The translations under genes and the position numbers were made by a program. DNA of 64,000 bases, taken from the NCBI GenBank assembly GCA_963787345.1, contig CAWBCW010000011.1:124001-188000 (forward strand), in the 5' to 3' direction. Shown in pieces: positions 26,117 to 33,670 of the stretch; position 1 is the stretch's first letter; each line of letters opens with the position of its first letter. The notes beneath the pieces were generated by a model. It saw only the letters and a list, made by a program, of their open reading frames with translations. It was not told where the DNA came from and searched no databases. The stretch is from Bacillus_BD sp963787345. Lineage in GTDB: Bacteria; Bacillota; Bacilli; Bacillales; Cytobacillaceae.

Positions 26117-26183
26117 CAAATACCTTTCTACACCCCACTAACAACATCATGATAGTGATAAAATCAATAACTTCTTACTGCTA

Positions 26184-26197
26184 ATTTGGTATACAAA
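26184..26197 (+). promoter_or_regulatory. second GTATAC operator of the diiron-enzyme gene
   Basis: ATTTGGTATACAAA with core 26189-26194, 78 bases from the first core and about 40 bases before the start codon. The spacing allows looping or a second weaker site. Confidence 0.5.
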
Positions 26198-26235
26198 ATA
26201 TTAAATACTAAAAAATTAAATGGAGGGAATTTATT

Positions 26236-26967
26236 ATGACAAAATTATTATCAAAGGATGAGTTTCGTAAAGCGTTAGAGGATGCAATTAAAGGAAACCA
26301 CAGTCAAAAAGCTCCATTTACAGTTGCATGGGCAGAAGGAAAACTAGAAAGAAAGCACTTTGCTAGATGGGCAGAAAACCATTATCACTATGTTGGACCG
26401 TTCGCTAACTATTTAGCTTATATCTATCACAATACTCCAGATATCCAAGAATATGAATCTGCAAAAGATTTCATTTTACAAAATATGTACGAAGAGGAAA
26501 TCGCAGCAGATCGTCATACAGACTTGTTGATTCGCTTTGCTGAAGCTTGTGGAACGACAAGGGAGAGAGTACAAGATCCAAAAAATATGACTCCAGTAAC
26601 GAGAGGGCTTCAAAGTTGGTGTTACGCAGTGGCTGCAAGAGAGCATTTTGTTGTAGCAACAGCAGCACTAGTCGTTGGGTTAGAATCTCAAGTACCTGAT
26701 ATTTATCGTAAACAAACTCCAGTTTTACGTGAAAAATACGGATTTACTGATGAAGAAATTGAATTCTTTGATTTACACATTGTATCAGATGAAATTCATG
26801 GCGAGCGCGGCTATAAAATCGTTCTTGACCATGCAGATACTCCGGAATTACAACAACGCTGTATTGACATTGTACGCGTTGGTGCGGATATGAGACGTTC
26901 TTATACAGACTCTTTATGGAGAGAGTACCTACAAGAAGATCTTGGTGATTTAGTCGAAACAAAATAA
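26236..26967 (+). CDS. haem-oxygenase-like diiron protein (HDO; TenA/PqqC/CADD fold)
   Basis: 243 residues of the TenA/PqqC all-helical fold. A full diiron ligand pattern is visible: E87 and H94 (E-x6-H in EEEIAADRH), E150 (VGLESQVP) and H181, D185, H188 (H-x3-D-x2-H in LHIVSDEIHG). The spacing nearly equals that of Chlamydia CADD as I recall it (E81, H88, E142, H174, D178, H181). Family members such as UndA, BesC, SznF and CADD use O2 to cleave or oxidise small molecules. PqqC and TenA lack this set. GGAGGG precedes the ATG. It has its own operator-controlled promoter, and an aldehyde dehydrogenase follows downstream. Confidence 0.85.
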   Translation: MTKLLSKDEFRKALEDAIKGNHSQKAPFTVAWAEGKLERKHFARWAENHYHYVGPFANYLAYIYHNTPDIQEYESAKDFILQNMYEEEIAADRHTDLLIRFAEACGTTRERVQDPKNMTPVTRGLQSWCYAVAAREHFVVATAALVVGLESQVPDIYRKQTPVLREKYGFTDEEIEFFDLHIVSDEIHGERGYKIVLDHADTPELQQRCIDIVRVGADMRRSYTDSLWREYLQEDLGDLVETK

Positions 26968-27035
26968 GAAAAGCGGAAGCGCACTAGAAGAAAGACCATA
27001 AGAAAGATAGAAGGGCTTTCATAGATCCTCTTCAT

Positions 27036-27081
27036 GGCCGTCAAAAAGGAATCTTGGAACATCGAGGTTTATATGACGGCC
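27036..27081 (+). other. inverted repeat after the diiron-enzyme gene
   Basis: GGCCGTCA (27036-27043) and TGACGGCC (27074-27081) with a 30-base loop, followed by TATTTT. It may act as a weak terminator. The bases just after the gene (GAAAAGCGGAAGCGC) resemble a start of common Bacillus intergenic repeats. Confidence 0.4.
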
Positions 27082-27086
27082 TATTT

Positions 27087-27165
27087 TAACTTAATTCAGC
27101 AGGGGTTACCCCCGGCTGAATCAAGTTAAACATCCCGACGCAAATTCGGCGGGCGAATTTGATAA
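27087..27165 (+). repeat. dispersed intergenic repeat, copy B
   Basis: A hairpin module (ATTCAGC, loop, GCTGAAT) followed by AAGTTAAA and the 3' module GACGCAAATTCGGC-GGGCGAATTTGAT. The central CTCCGGCGGATGTCA module of copies C and D is missing. It sits just before the aldehyde dehydrogenase gene. Confidence 0.65.
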
Positions 27166-27196
27166 TAAAATCCATAAGAGGAAAAGGTGATTGAAA

Positions 27197-28660
27197 TTGT
27201 TATCAACAAAAGTAGAAGTATACAGCAACTTTATTAATGGTGAGTGGAAAGAGTCGTTAAATAAGAGAACCTTTCAAAATATAAATCCTGCAAATATAGA
27301 AGATGTTGTAGGGGTCTTTCAAGCTTCAGGGGAAGAGGATGTAAAAGAAGCGATCCAAGCAGCGAAAGATGCCTTTCCAAATTGGGCTAATGTTCCACCT
27401 TCCAAACGAGCTGCGATTCTGAATAAAGCAGCTGAAATTTTGGAACGAAATGCAGACCAATATGCAAAAGAGTTAACGAGAGAAGAGGGAAAGCCGCTAG
27501 GAGACGCGAAAAATGAAGTCATTCGTTCGGCACAAACATTACGGTTTTATGCGGTTGAAGGTCAAACGTTCACAGGTGAAACCTTTCCAAATGATGATCC
27601 AAATATGAAGGTTTCAACTGAAAGAGAACCATTAGGAGTAATAAGTGTTATCACTCCATGGAATTTTCCAATTTCGATTCCTTCGCGAAAAATCGCCCCA
27701 GCTTTAATAACCGGTAATACGGTTATATTTAAACCTTCATCAGATGCCCCGCTAATTGCGACTCGGCTTGTAGAAGCCTTACATGATGCAGGGATCCCAA
27801 AAGGCGTAATCAATTTAGTGACTGGGGAGGCTTCAGAGCTGGGAGATTCTCTTATCACTCATCGAGCAATAAAGGCGGTTACTTTTACAGGGTCAACGGC
27901 AGCGGGAGAAGACATTCATAATAAATCATCCTTTACAACAAGAACGCAAATGGAATTAGGCGGAAAAAACCCAATCATCGTGATGGATGATGCTGATGTG
28001 GATTTAGCCGCAACGCTTACAGTAAATGGCGGATTTTCGCTCTCCGGTCAAGCTTGTACTGGCACGAGTCGAGTGATTGTTTTAAAAGCGGTGAAAGAAG
28101 CATTTGTTGAAAAGTTAATCGCAAAAACAAAAGCTTTAAAGATTGGTAGCGGCTTTGAAGAAGGAGCGAAAATTGGCCCATTAGCAAATGAAAGACAATT
28201 AAAAACGGTATTGAAATATATTCAATATGGAAAAGAGGATGGAGCGACCCTTCTATATGGAGGCGAACGATTAACAGAAGGAGAATTTGAAAAGGGCTAT
28301 TATGTTCAGCCGACTATTTTTACAAATGTAACTCGGGATATGAGAATTGCGAAAGAAGAAATTTTTGGACCCGTTATCTCTGTTATCGAAGTAGATTCTT
28401 ATGAAGAAGCGATTGAAATTGCTAATGATGTGGAATATGGTTTGGCTGCTTCGATTGTGACAAATAACTTAAAGATTGCTGGGCAGTTTACAAAAGATAT
28501 TGAGGCAGGAACCGTTAAAGTGAACCGGACAACAACTGGGAATTTAATGAACGCTCCATTTGGAGGATTAAAAAATTCGAGTACTTCCACATTTAGAGAA
28601 TCAGGCAGAGTTGGATTAGAATTTTTCACACAAGTAAAAACAGTCTATATCGGATACTAA
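27197..28660 (+). CDS. NAD(P)-dependent aldehyde dehydrogenase
   Basis: 487 residues of the ALDH superfamily. NAD-binding SVITPWNFPISIP, the glutamate in MELGGKN, the catalytic cysteine C287 in SGQACTGTSR, and EEIFGPVISV are intact. The best resemblance is to alpha-ketoglutaric semialdehyde dehydrogenases (YcbD/GucD type); a semialdehyde substrate fits, but this is not proven. I chose the TTG at 27197 because AGGTGA lies seven bases upstream; a TTG at 27191 is possible. It is followed after 16 bases by the GlcG-like gene in one transcript. Confidence 0.93.
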   Translation: MLSTKVEVYSNFINGEWKESLNKRTFQNINPANIEDVVGVFQASGEEDVKEAIQAAKDAFPNWANVPPSKRAAILNKAAEILERNADQYAKELTREEGKPLGDAKNEVIRSAQTLRFYAVEGQTFTGETFPNDDPNMKVSTEREPLGVISVITPWNFPISIPSRKIAPALITGNTVIFKPSSDAPLIATRLVEALHDAGIPKGVINLVTGEASELGDSLITHRAIKAVTFTGSTAAGEDIHNKSSFTTRTQMELGGKNPIIVMDDADVDLAATLTVNGGFSLSGQACTGTSRVIVLKAVKEAFVEKLIAKTKALKIGSGFEEGAKIGPLANERQLKTVLKYIQYGKEDGATLLYGGERLTEGEFEKGYYVQPTIFTNVTRDMRIAKEEIFGPVISVIEVDSYEEAIEIANDVEYGLAASIVTNNLKIAGQFTKDIEAGTVKVNRTTTGNLMNAPFGGLKNSSTSTFRESGRVGLEFFTQVKTVYIGY

Positions 28661-28676
28661 AAGGGAGGAAAATATA

Positions 28677-29150
28677 ATGAAAACAGCGTTAAAATTAGAA
28701 CTTGAAGAAGCCAAAGTGATGATTGAGGCGGCGAAGCAAAAATCAGCAGAGATCAATGTGTTTGAAACGATTGCAGTAGTTGATGATGGTGGAAATTTAC
28801 TTGCACTTGAAAGAATGAATGGCGCTCGTATTACAGGTCCTGAAATTGCGATTGCAAAGGCCTATACAGCAGGAGGACATAAGCGTTCTACACATTTATT
28901 TAATCAGGAACCAAACGGTCCCGCCCTGCCAGGCAATGAAGCTTTTGGAATTCAACATATGCTAGATGGCAAGTTTGCTATTTTCGTTGGAGGATTTCCA
29001 ATTGTCGTCAATGGGGAAGTGATTGGCGGAATTGGTGTTAGTGGTGGAAATGGGGAGCAGGATACAGCTGTTGGCACAGCGGCCTTACAAGCTTTACAAG
29101 ACTATTTGGAAGGTTATGAAGTTGTAGTAGCTGCAGATATCAAAAAATAA
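28677..29150 (+). CDS. GlcG/HbpS-family (DUF336) protein
   Basis: 157 residues. The profilin-like GlcG/HbpS fold is shown by VVDDGGNLLALERMNGA, the IAIAKAYTA helix and the Gly-rich IGGIGVSGGNGEQD near the C-terminus. Members bind haem or cobalamin, or are encoded beside glycolate and diol catabolic operons as accessory proteins; the exact role is not settled. GGGAGG precedes the ATG. It follows the aldehyde dehydrogenase by 16 bases, so it likely serves the same pathway. Confidence 0.9.
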   Translation: MKTALKLELEEAKVMIEAAKQKSAEINVFETIAVVDDGGNLLALERMNGARITGPEIAIAKAYTAGGHKRSTHLFNQEPNGPALPGNEAFGIQHMLDGKFAIFVGGFPIVVNGEVIGGIGVSGGNGEQDTAVGTAALQALQDYLEGYEVVVAADIKK

Positions 29151-29184
29151 CTAATAGGGTTTTTATAAAGGTTCTTTTCATGTT

Positions 29185-29385
29185 AACTTCCTTCAGCAGA
29201 GGTCTCCCACTTCTATAAGTGTTGAGGTGAATGCAAGCTTATGTCAATTCAGTGGGGGTTCAAACCTTGGCTGAATGAAGTTAAAGCCTCCGGTGGATGT
29301 CACAGATTTTTTAAGGGTAATTTCTCGAGCGAGCTCAGAGGTTGCATCCGAACGCAGGTTCGAAGGGCGGATTTGATTTGTTGGT
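29185..29385 (+). repeat. dispersed intergenic repeat, copy C (longest)
   Basis: It contains CAATTCAGTGGGGG with GGCTGAATGAAG as the hairpin module, AAAGCCTCCGGTGGATGTCA, AGATTTTTTAAGGG, and the 3' module AACGCAGGTTCGAAGGGCGG. An extra 5' piece (TTAACTTCCTTCAGCAG) may be a partial second copy. It fills most of the 353-base gap between the GlcG-like and ChrA-like genes. Confidence 0.6.
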
Positions 29386-29390
29386 AAATA

Positions 29391-29458
29391 GCCTTATGTG
29401 TATGGTGTGAACAGGTTTTACTCAGATGAGTAACGCGGTGAACCCATACACATAAGGC
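29391..29458. repeat. 15-bp perfect inverted repeat with a nested hairpin
   Basis: GCCTTATGTGTATGG (29391-29405) and CCATACACATAAGGC (29444-29458) are exact complements. Inside is TTACTC-AGAT-GAGTAA (29418-29433). The structure lies 45 bases before the ChrA-like start. Confidence 0.8.
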
Positions 29459-29503
29459 GGTTTGAAAATCATTTTGACTAGAACAGAAAGAAGGAGATTT
29501 CCT

Positions 29504-30097
29504 TTGAATCAATATTTGGAATTGGCGATTGGTTTTGCACGCACAGGTGTTACGGGATATGGTGGTGGACCTTCCACGATTCCGTTGATTGAACATGAAG
29601 CTGTCAAGAAATATAAATGGATGAGCGAAGATGAATTTGGTGAAATTTTGGCATTAGCAAATACCTTGCCAGGTCCAATTGCTACGAAAATGGCGGCTTA
29701 TATTGGCTTTAAAGTAAGAGGGTTTTCTGGAGCCTTCATTGCGATTGTTACTCATATTCTTCCTTCAATTCTAGCATTGATCGGCTTATTAGGTGTTCTT
29801 TATGCATATAAAAGCTCACCGATTGTCGGGGGAATGGTTCTCGGTGTTTCACCTGTTATTGGCTATATGTTAGCAGAGATGGCTTATCGTTTTTATGAAA
29901 AAGGACATAAAGGCTTAGGTCTTTCAAAAATGGTAATCTTTACCGTACTTTCCTTTGTGACGATGCAAATCATAGGAATCCATCCTGGTATTGTGATCGG
30001 AGCCTTTTTACTTTCGGCTTTTGTAATTGCCTACCGTAAGAAAAAGGCGGAAAAAACGACCGAAGTTATCGTCCAGAGAAAGGATAAAAGTTTATGA
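29504..30097 (+). CDS. chromate-transporter family protein, short-chain subunit 1
   Basis: 197 residues, about six hydrophobic segments. The short-chain CHR domain is marked by FARTGVTGYGGGPSTIPLI at the start and ALANTLPGPIATKMAAYIGF. Paired short CHR proteins (YwrA/YwrB type) form a heterodimeric anion transporter; chromate export is shown for some, but the natural anion here is unknown. I chose the TTG at 29504 with AAGGAG seven bases upstream. The partner gene overlaps by four bases. Confidence 0.88.
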   Translation: MNQYLELAIGFARTGVTGYGGGPSTIPLIEHEAVKKYKWMSEDEFGEILALANTLPGPIATKMAAYIGFKVRGFSGAFIAIVTHILPSILALIGLLGVLYAYKSSPIVGGMVLGVSPVIGYMLAEMAYRFYEKGHKGLGLSKMVIFTVLSFVTMQIIGIHPGIVIGAFLLSAFVIAYRKKKAEKTTEVIVQRKDKSL

Positions 30098-30624
30098 TAT
30101 ATTGGGATATTTTTTGGTCATTTTTCATCGCAAATTTATTGGGATACGGAGGCGGACCTGCCACGATTCCTCTAATTCAAAATGAAGTGGTCAATCATTA
30201 CGAATGGATGACATTATCTGAATTCGGGGACCTGCTAGCGATAGCGAATGCTCTGCCAGGCCCGATTGCAACGAAACTAGCAGGCTTTATTGGGTTCGAG
30301 TTAGGCGGTGTATTTGGAGCGATTATTGCCCTATCTGCTACAATTCTACCATCAGCATTAGCAGTTATTATTCTTTTTAAATTTGTGAATTTATTTAAAG
30401 ACTCTTCTGAAGTGAAACTAATGACTAAGTCTGTTCAACCCATCATTGCTGTGTTGCTTGGAGTGATGGCATACCAATTTTTTATTGCAGCTTTTCAAAG
30501 CAGTGGCATCTTTCATCTACTATTATTAACGCTCTTAAGTTATTTAACATTAAGTAAATGGAAAGTACATCCATCATTTGTAATTGTCGGTTCATTATTT
30601 TATGGAGGTATTTTTCTATCTTAA
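30094..30624 (+). CDS. chromate-transporter family protein, short-chain subunit 2
   Basis: 176 residues with the same domain as its upstream partner: LLGYGGGPATIPLI at the start and AIANALPGPIATKLAGFIGF, then hydrophobic segments. ATGA overlap means translational coupling and equal production. The two halves together equal one long-chain ChrA. In this island they may export an acid product or a toxic anion of the pathway. Confidence 0.88.
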   Translation: MIYWDIFWSFFIANLLGYGGGPATIPLIQNEVVNHYEWMTLSEFGDLLAIANALPGPIATKLAGFIGFELGGVFGAIIALSATILPSALAVIILFKFVNLFKDSSEVKLMTKSVQPIIAVLLGVMAYQFFIAAFQSSGIFHLLLLTLLSYLTLSKWKVHPSFVIVGSLFYGGIFLS

Positions 30625-30665
30625 TGCTTCTATTATAAGGGATCGCTTAAGAAAGGAGGATGAAG

Positions 30666-31343
30666 ATGGAGATTAAATGGCATGAGGAACAATTAGTATC
30701 GGCCCGTGATTATGCATATAAACATTTAAAAGAATTGATTTTAAAAGGTCAATTTAAAGCAGGGGATCGATTAATTGAGAGAGATCTTGCGGCAAAGTTG
30801 AATATTAGTCGAACTCCTATTCGTGAAGCGTTATTTCGTCTTGAGTCTCAAGGCTATGTTAAAACGGTTCCAAGAAAGGGAGTAATTGTTTCTAATATTT
30901 CTGAGCAAGAAGTGATAGAAGTCTTTACAATATTATCTTCGTTAGAAGTCCTTGCGGTTAAATTAGCTGCTGAGAGAATGGATTCCTCAACTAAAATATT
31001 ATTAGAGAAGAAAATAGAACAGTTAAAAAAGATAGAACTAGAAGATGAAGACCATTTCGATTTTCAACACATCGAAATGAATCAATTGATTAATCGAGCA
31101 TCAAAGAGCCCAAAACTATTTGAAATCCTCACGGGTTTAATTGATTTTATTCATATGTCAGCAAATATGGGGTATGAAACACCTGGAAGAAGAAAAGAAT
31201 CTCTACGGGAACATATTGAAATCATGAAAGCGTTGCGAGATTGTGAAGTGGAAATGGCACAATATTTAATGAAAATTCATATCGAAAATTCCAAAAAGGC
31301 CTTCCGTTTATATATAAAAAATGTAAAAGAGATGACTTCATAA
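30666..31343 (+). CDS. GntR-family regulator (FadR subfamily), paralogue 2
   Basis: 225 residues. The winged HTH (about 15-80) is nearly the same as in paralogue 1 at 19442: LNISRTPIREALFRLESQG and VPRKGVIVSNIS are shared, while the FCD domain has diverged more. The start at ATG 30666 lies six bases after AGGAGG; the ATG at 30660 touches that site. The near-identical HTH predicts that both proteins read the same GTATAC operators but respond to different ligands. It is transcribed after the ChrA pair and followed by ferredoxin 2. Confidence 0.9.
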   Translation: MEIKWHEEQLVSARDYAYKHLKELILKGQFKAGDRLIERDLAAKLNISRTPIREALFRLESQGYVKTVPRKGVIVSNISEQEVIEVFTILSSLEVLAVKLAAERMDSSTKILLEKKIEQLKKIELEDEDHFDFQHIEMNQLINRASKSPKLFEILTGLIDFIHMSANMGYETPGRRKESLREHIEIMKALRDCEVEMAQYLMKIHIENSKKAFRLYIKNVKEMTS

Positions 31344-31383
31344 TACCAAGGGTGCTATTCAATTAAAAAAGGGGGAGTTTTTG

Positions 31384-31725
31384 ATGACAAAAATTAACTT
31401 TATCAATACTAATAAAATCATTGAGGTTCCAGAAAATTCGAGTGTATTGAGAATGTCTTTGCGTTATGATGGTGAATTGCCAAATCGTTGCGGCGGAGGA
31501 ATATGCGGAAACTGTGTATTTAAAATTGAAGAAGGTGCAGAACATCTTGATGAAGTTAAGAATATGGAAAGAAGGAAATTAGGGGATGAACTGATTGAAA
31601 AGGGGTATCGCTTAGGTTGTCAAACCTTTGTAGGAAATGGGGATATTGCGATTTCTTGGAATGAAGAAACGAGAAAAGAAGTGGTGAAAAGAAAGCCGGA
31701 AAAACGCCCACAAACAGTAAAGTAA
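31384..31725 (+). CDS. 2Fe-2S ferredoxin 2
   Basis: 113 residues, one fer2 domain. Ligands lie in NRCGGGICGNCVFKI (C-x4-C-x2-C) and YRLGCQTF. It is a clear paralogue of ferredoxin 1 at 24881 (both have EEGAE/DGAE after the loop and GYRL-x-CQ), with a Lys/Arg-rich tail. AAAGGGGGAG lies six bases before the ATG. It is the last gene of the island, closed by a strong terminator. Confidence 0.9.
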   Translation: MTKINFINTNKIIEVPENSSVLRMSLRYDGELPNRCGGGICGNCVFKIEEGAEHLDEVKNMERRKLGDELIEKGYRLGCQTFVGNGDIAISWNEETRKEVVKRKPEKRPQTVK

Positions 31726-31728
31726 CAT

Positions 31729-31761
31729 AAAACTCATCCCAGGTAAAAGGGATGAGTTTTT
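31729..31761. terminator. terminator after ferredoxin 2
   Basis: AAAACTCATCCC pairs perfectly with GGGATGAGTTTT around an 8-base loop and ends in T-run. It also serves the convergent yqgB-like gene. Confidence 0.92.
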
Positions 31762-31773
31762 GCGTTACTTTCT

Positions 31774-32553
31774 TTAGTTTTCCTGTATTTCCTCTGATGA
31801 AGGAATTTCCTTCATAGCGAGGACTAACATAATGATGGCGACAAACCAATAGATAAAGAATCCGTTTGGGACAATTGTTCTTAATGCCTCCATAATCGTA
31901 AAAAAGATTGTTGGCAATGTAACACAATAGGCAGACATACGCCATAACATTCCATATTTCAAGTGTTTACCAAGGATATTATTCATGAGAAGTCCCATTA
32001 ATGCTAAAAAGGACACCCCGATTAACTTACTTGCCGTTGAAAATAAATAGACAATAATAGCTAAGATGGATAGAAAGATTGGTAATAATGTATCCATCGA
32101 TGAAGTTAATTCAATTAGATCGTCTTTTGTAACGGTCATATTATTAAAAACTGAATAAGGCATAGATTGTGATTGGCCTGCAAAGGTATAAACTACTTCA
32201 TTTTTTAAAATAAAAATCGAATTGGTTGTTTCTTTGGCAACTTCACTTGTAACCGTTCCAGTACTATCAAACATGACGGTTAAATCACTTTTATTTATCG
32301 TTATTGGTGCAGGTTCTTCTGAAGTCAGTTCACCATTTTCAATTGTAAATGAAGGCAAGTCAGTGTTTATCGTTTCTTGAAGAACTTCAGCCTCATTTAT
32401 AATGGTTGTACTGAATAAATAAAACGAGGGTAACATAGAGATTAGCATAAGCATGAATACATATAATATCGATTTGCCGGTTCCTTGTATACGGAAGGCT
32501 GCAATCGCTCTTGGGGAGTATAAGCTGATGATTAGTTGTTTAAAAATATTCAT
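31774..32553 (-). CDS. yqgB: DUF1189 membrane protein (YqgB-like)
   Basis: About 259 residues. One N-terminal hydrophobic segment (SILYVFMLMLISMLPSFYLF), a soluble domain of about 120 residues, and three or four C-terminal segments: the DUF1189 layout. The N-terminus NIFKQLIISLYSPRAIAAF is typical. Location matches yqgB of B. subtilis, where function is unknown. I chose the ATG at 32553 (MNIFKQL), nine bases after AAAGGA. The convergent island ends against it. Confidence 0.82.
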   Translation of the reverse strand: MNIFKQLIISLYSPRAIAAFRIQGTGKSILYVFMLMLISMLPSFYLFSTTIINEAEVLQETINTDLPSFTIENGELTSEEPAPITINKSDLTVMFDSTGTVTSEVAKETTNSIFILKNEVVYTFAGQSQSMPYSVFNNMTVTKDDLIELTSSMDTLLPIFLSILAIIVYLFSTASKLIGVSFLALMGLLMNNILGKHLKYGMLWRMSAYCVTLPTIFFTIMEALRTIVPNGFFIYWFVAIIMLVLAMKEIPSSEEIQEN

Positions 32554-32706
32554 ATGACACATCCTTTTGGTGATTAATTCTTTTTGAAATGAACATTCAT
32601 ATTGTACCGCTTAAAAAATTAATTGTACAATGATAAGAATATGAGAATAAGGAACAGATAAAGGCGGCCAAGAACAAAGAATACTCGTTCCTTGCCACCT
32701 TCAATA

Positions 32707-33411
32707 TTAGTTTAATCCACAAATTTGTTTGCTGCAGTTTTGACAGTCTACTTCTTGTTTTAAATAAGCGAGGTTTTTTATTTTAAATCGTTGATTCTCA
32801 TAAGAAATAACCTCTTTTTCTCTCAATTCTTTTAGCATTCTTTGAATGACTTCCCTCGTTCCGAATGTTAAATTTGCTAATTCCTGATGGGTAATCGGTA
32901 AATCAATGAGGAATCCGTCCTCTGTGACGGTTCCGTAGCTATTACATAATCGTATGAGGACCGAGTATAGTCCGCCTTTTTTTCCATTCATAATTAAATC
33001 CTGACATTTCATTTGCGACTTAATGTATCTAGTACTTAAATAATTCGATAATGCTGCAAGAATTCTCGGTTCATTTAAAACAAATTCCTCAAAATGGCTT
33101 CTTTTAATCGTCAGAACCTCACACTTGGAAAATGTTTTAGCAAAAAAATGATAGGTGGGATACTGTTCGAATAATTCATATTCCATGATTAACTCTTCAC
33201 TACTTAAAATCTTCAAAATAAATTCTTTTCCTTTTACATGAACCCGTCCAATCGATAGACTGCCATTTAATAGTAGATAAATATTTTCTACTTCTTCCTT
33301 TTCTTGAAATAAAAATGAACCAACTGGTAATTCTTGAATTGGCTCTTTATCAATAAAATATTGAATTAACAGACTATAGAGGGAAATATTCAAATCTCTT
33401 TTTTTGAGCAT
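32707..33411 (-). CDS. Crp/Fnr-family regulator with C-terminal Cys cluster (Fnr-like)
   Basis: 234 residues. A cyclic-nucleotide-binding-like beta-barrel (about 20-130), the long dimer helix, then a winged HTH (THQELANLTFGTREVIQRML). The last residues carry C223-x2-C226-x4-C231, the same spacing as the 4Fe-4S ligands at the C-terminus of B. subtilis Fnr (C227, C230, C235), so oxygen sensing is plausible. The overall sequence also resembles YeiL-type regulators. I chose the ATG at 33411, preceded by AAAGGGG. Gene neighbours give no target. Confidence 0.78.
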   Translation of the reverse strand: MLKKRDLNISLYSLLIQYFIDKEPIQELPVGSFLFQEKEEVENIYLLLNGSLSIGRVHVKGKEFILKILSSEELIMEYELFEQYPTYHFFAKTFSKCEVLTIKRSHFEEFVLNEPRILAALSNYLSTRYIKSQMKCQDLIMNGKKGGLYSVLIRLCNSYGTVTEDGFLIDLPITHQELANLTFGTREVIQRMLKELREKEVISYENQRFKIKNLAYLKQEVDCQNCSKQICGLN

Positions 33412-33670
33412 ACTTCGCACCCCTTTAATATCGAAGAAATAAATCATTTCTTATCTTGATTTAATCAAAAATTAGATTTATAGGCAATATCAACAGGAGA
33501 AACATAGGACAAAAAACGAATAAAATATGACATTTATCGTTGACATGACACATATTCCTCTAGTTTTTGACGATTTATTGAATCTTTCTAAAGGGATGAA
33601 CTTTTATATTATTGAATAACGACTTTGTATTTGTGAAAACTACTCCTTATAGACAAAGGGGAGTAATTAA

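Noticed and set aside
26236..26967. PqqC (PQQ synthesis) or TenA (thiaminase II) function
   Set aside because: The protein has the full diiron ligand pattern absent from PqqC and TenA, and no other PQQ or thiamine gene is nearby.
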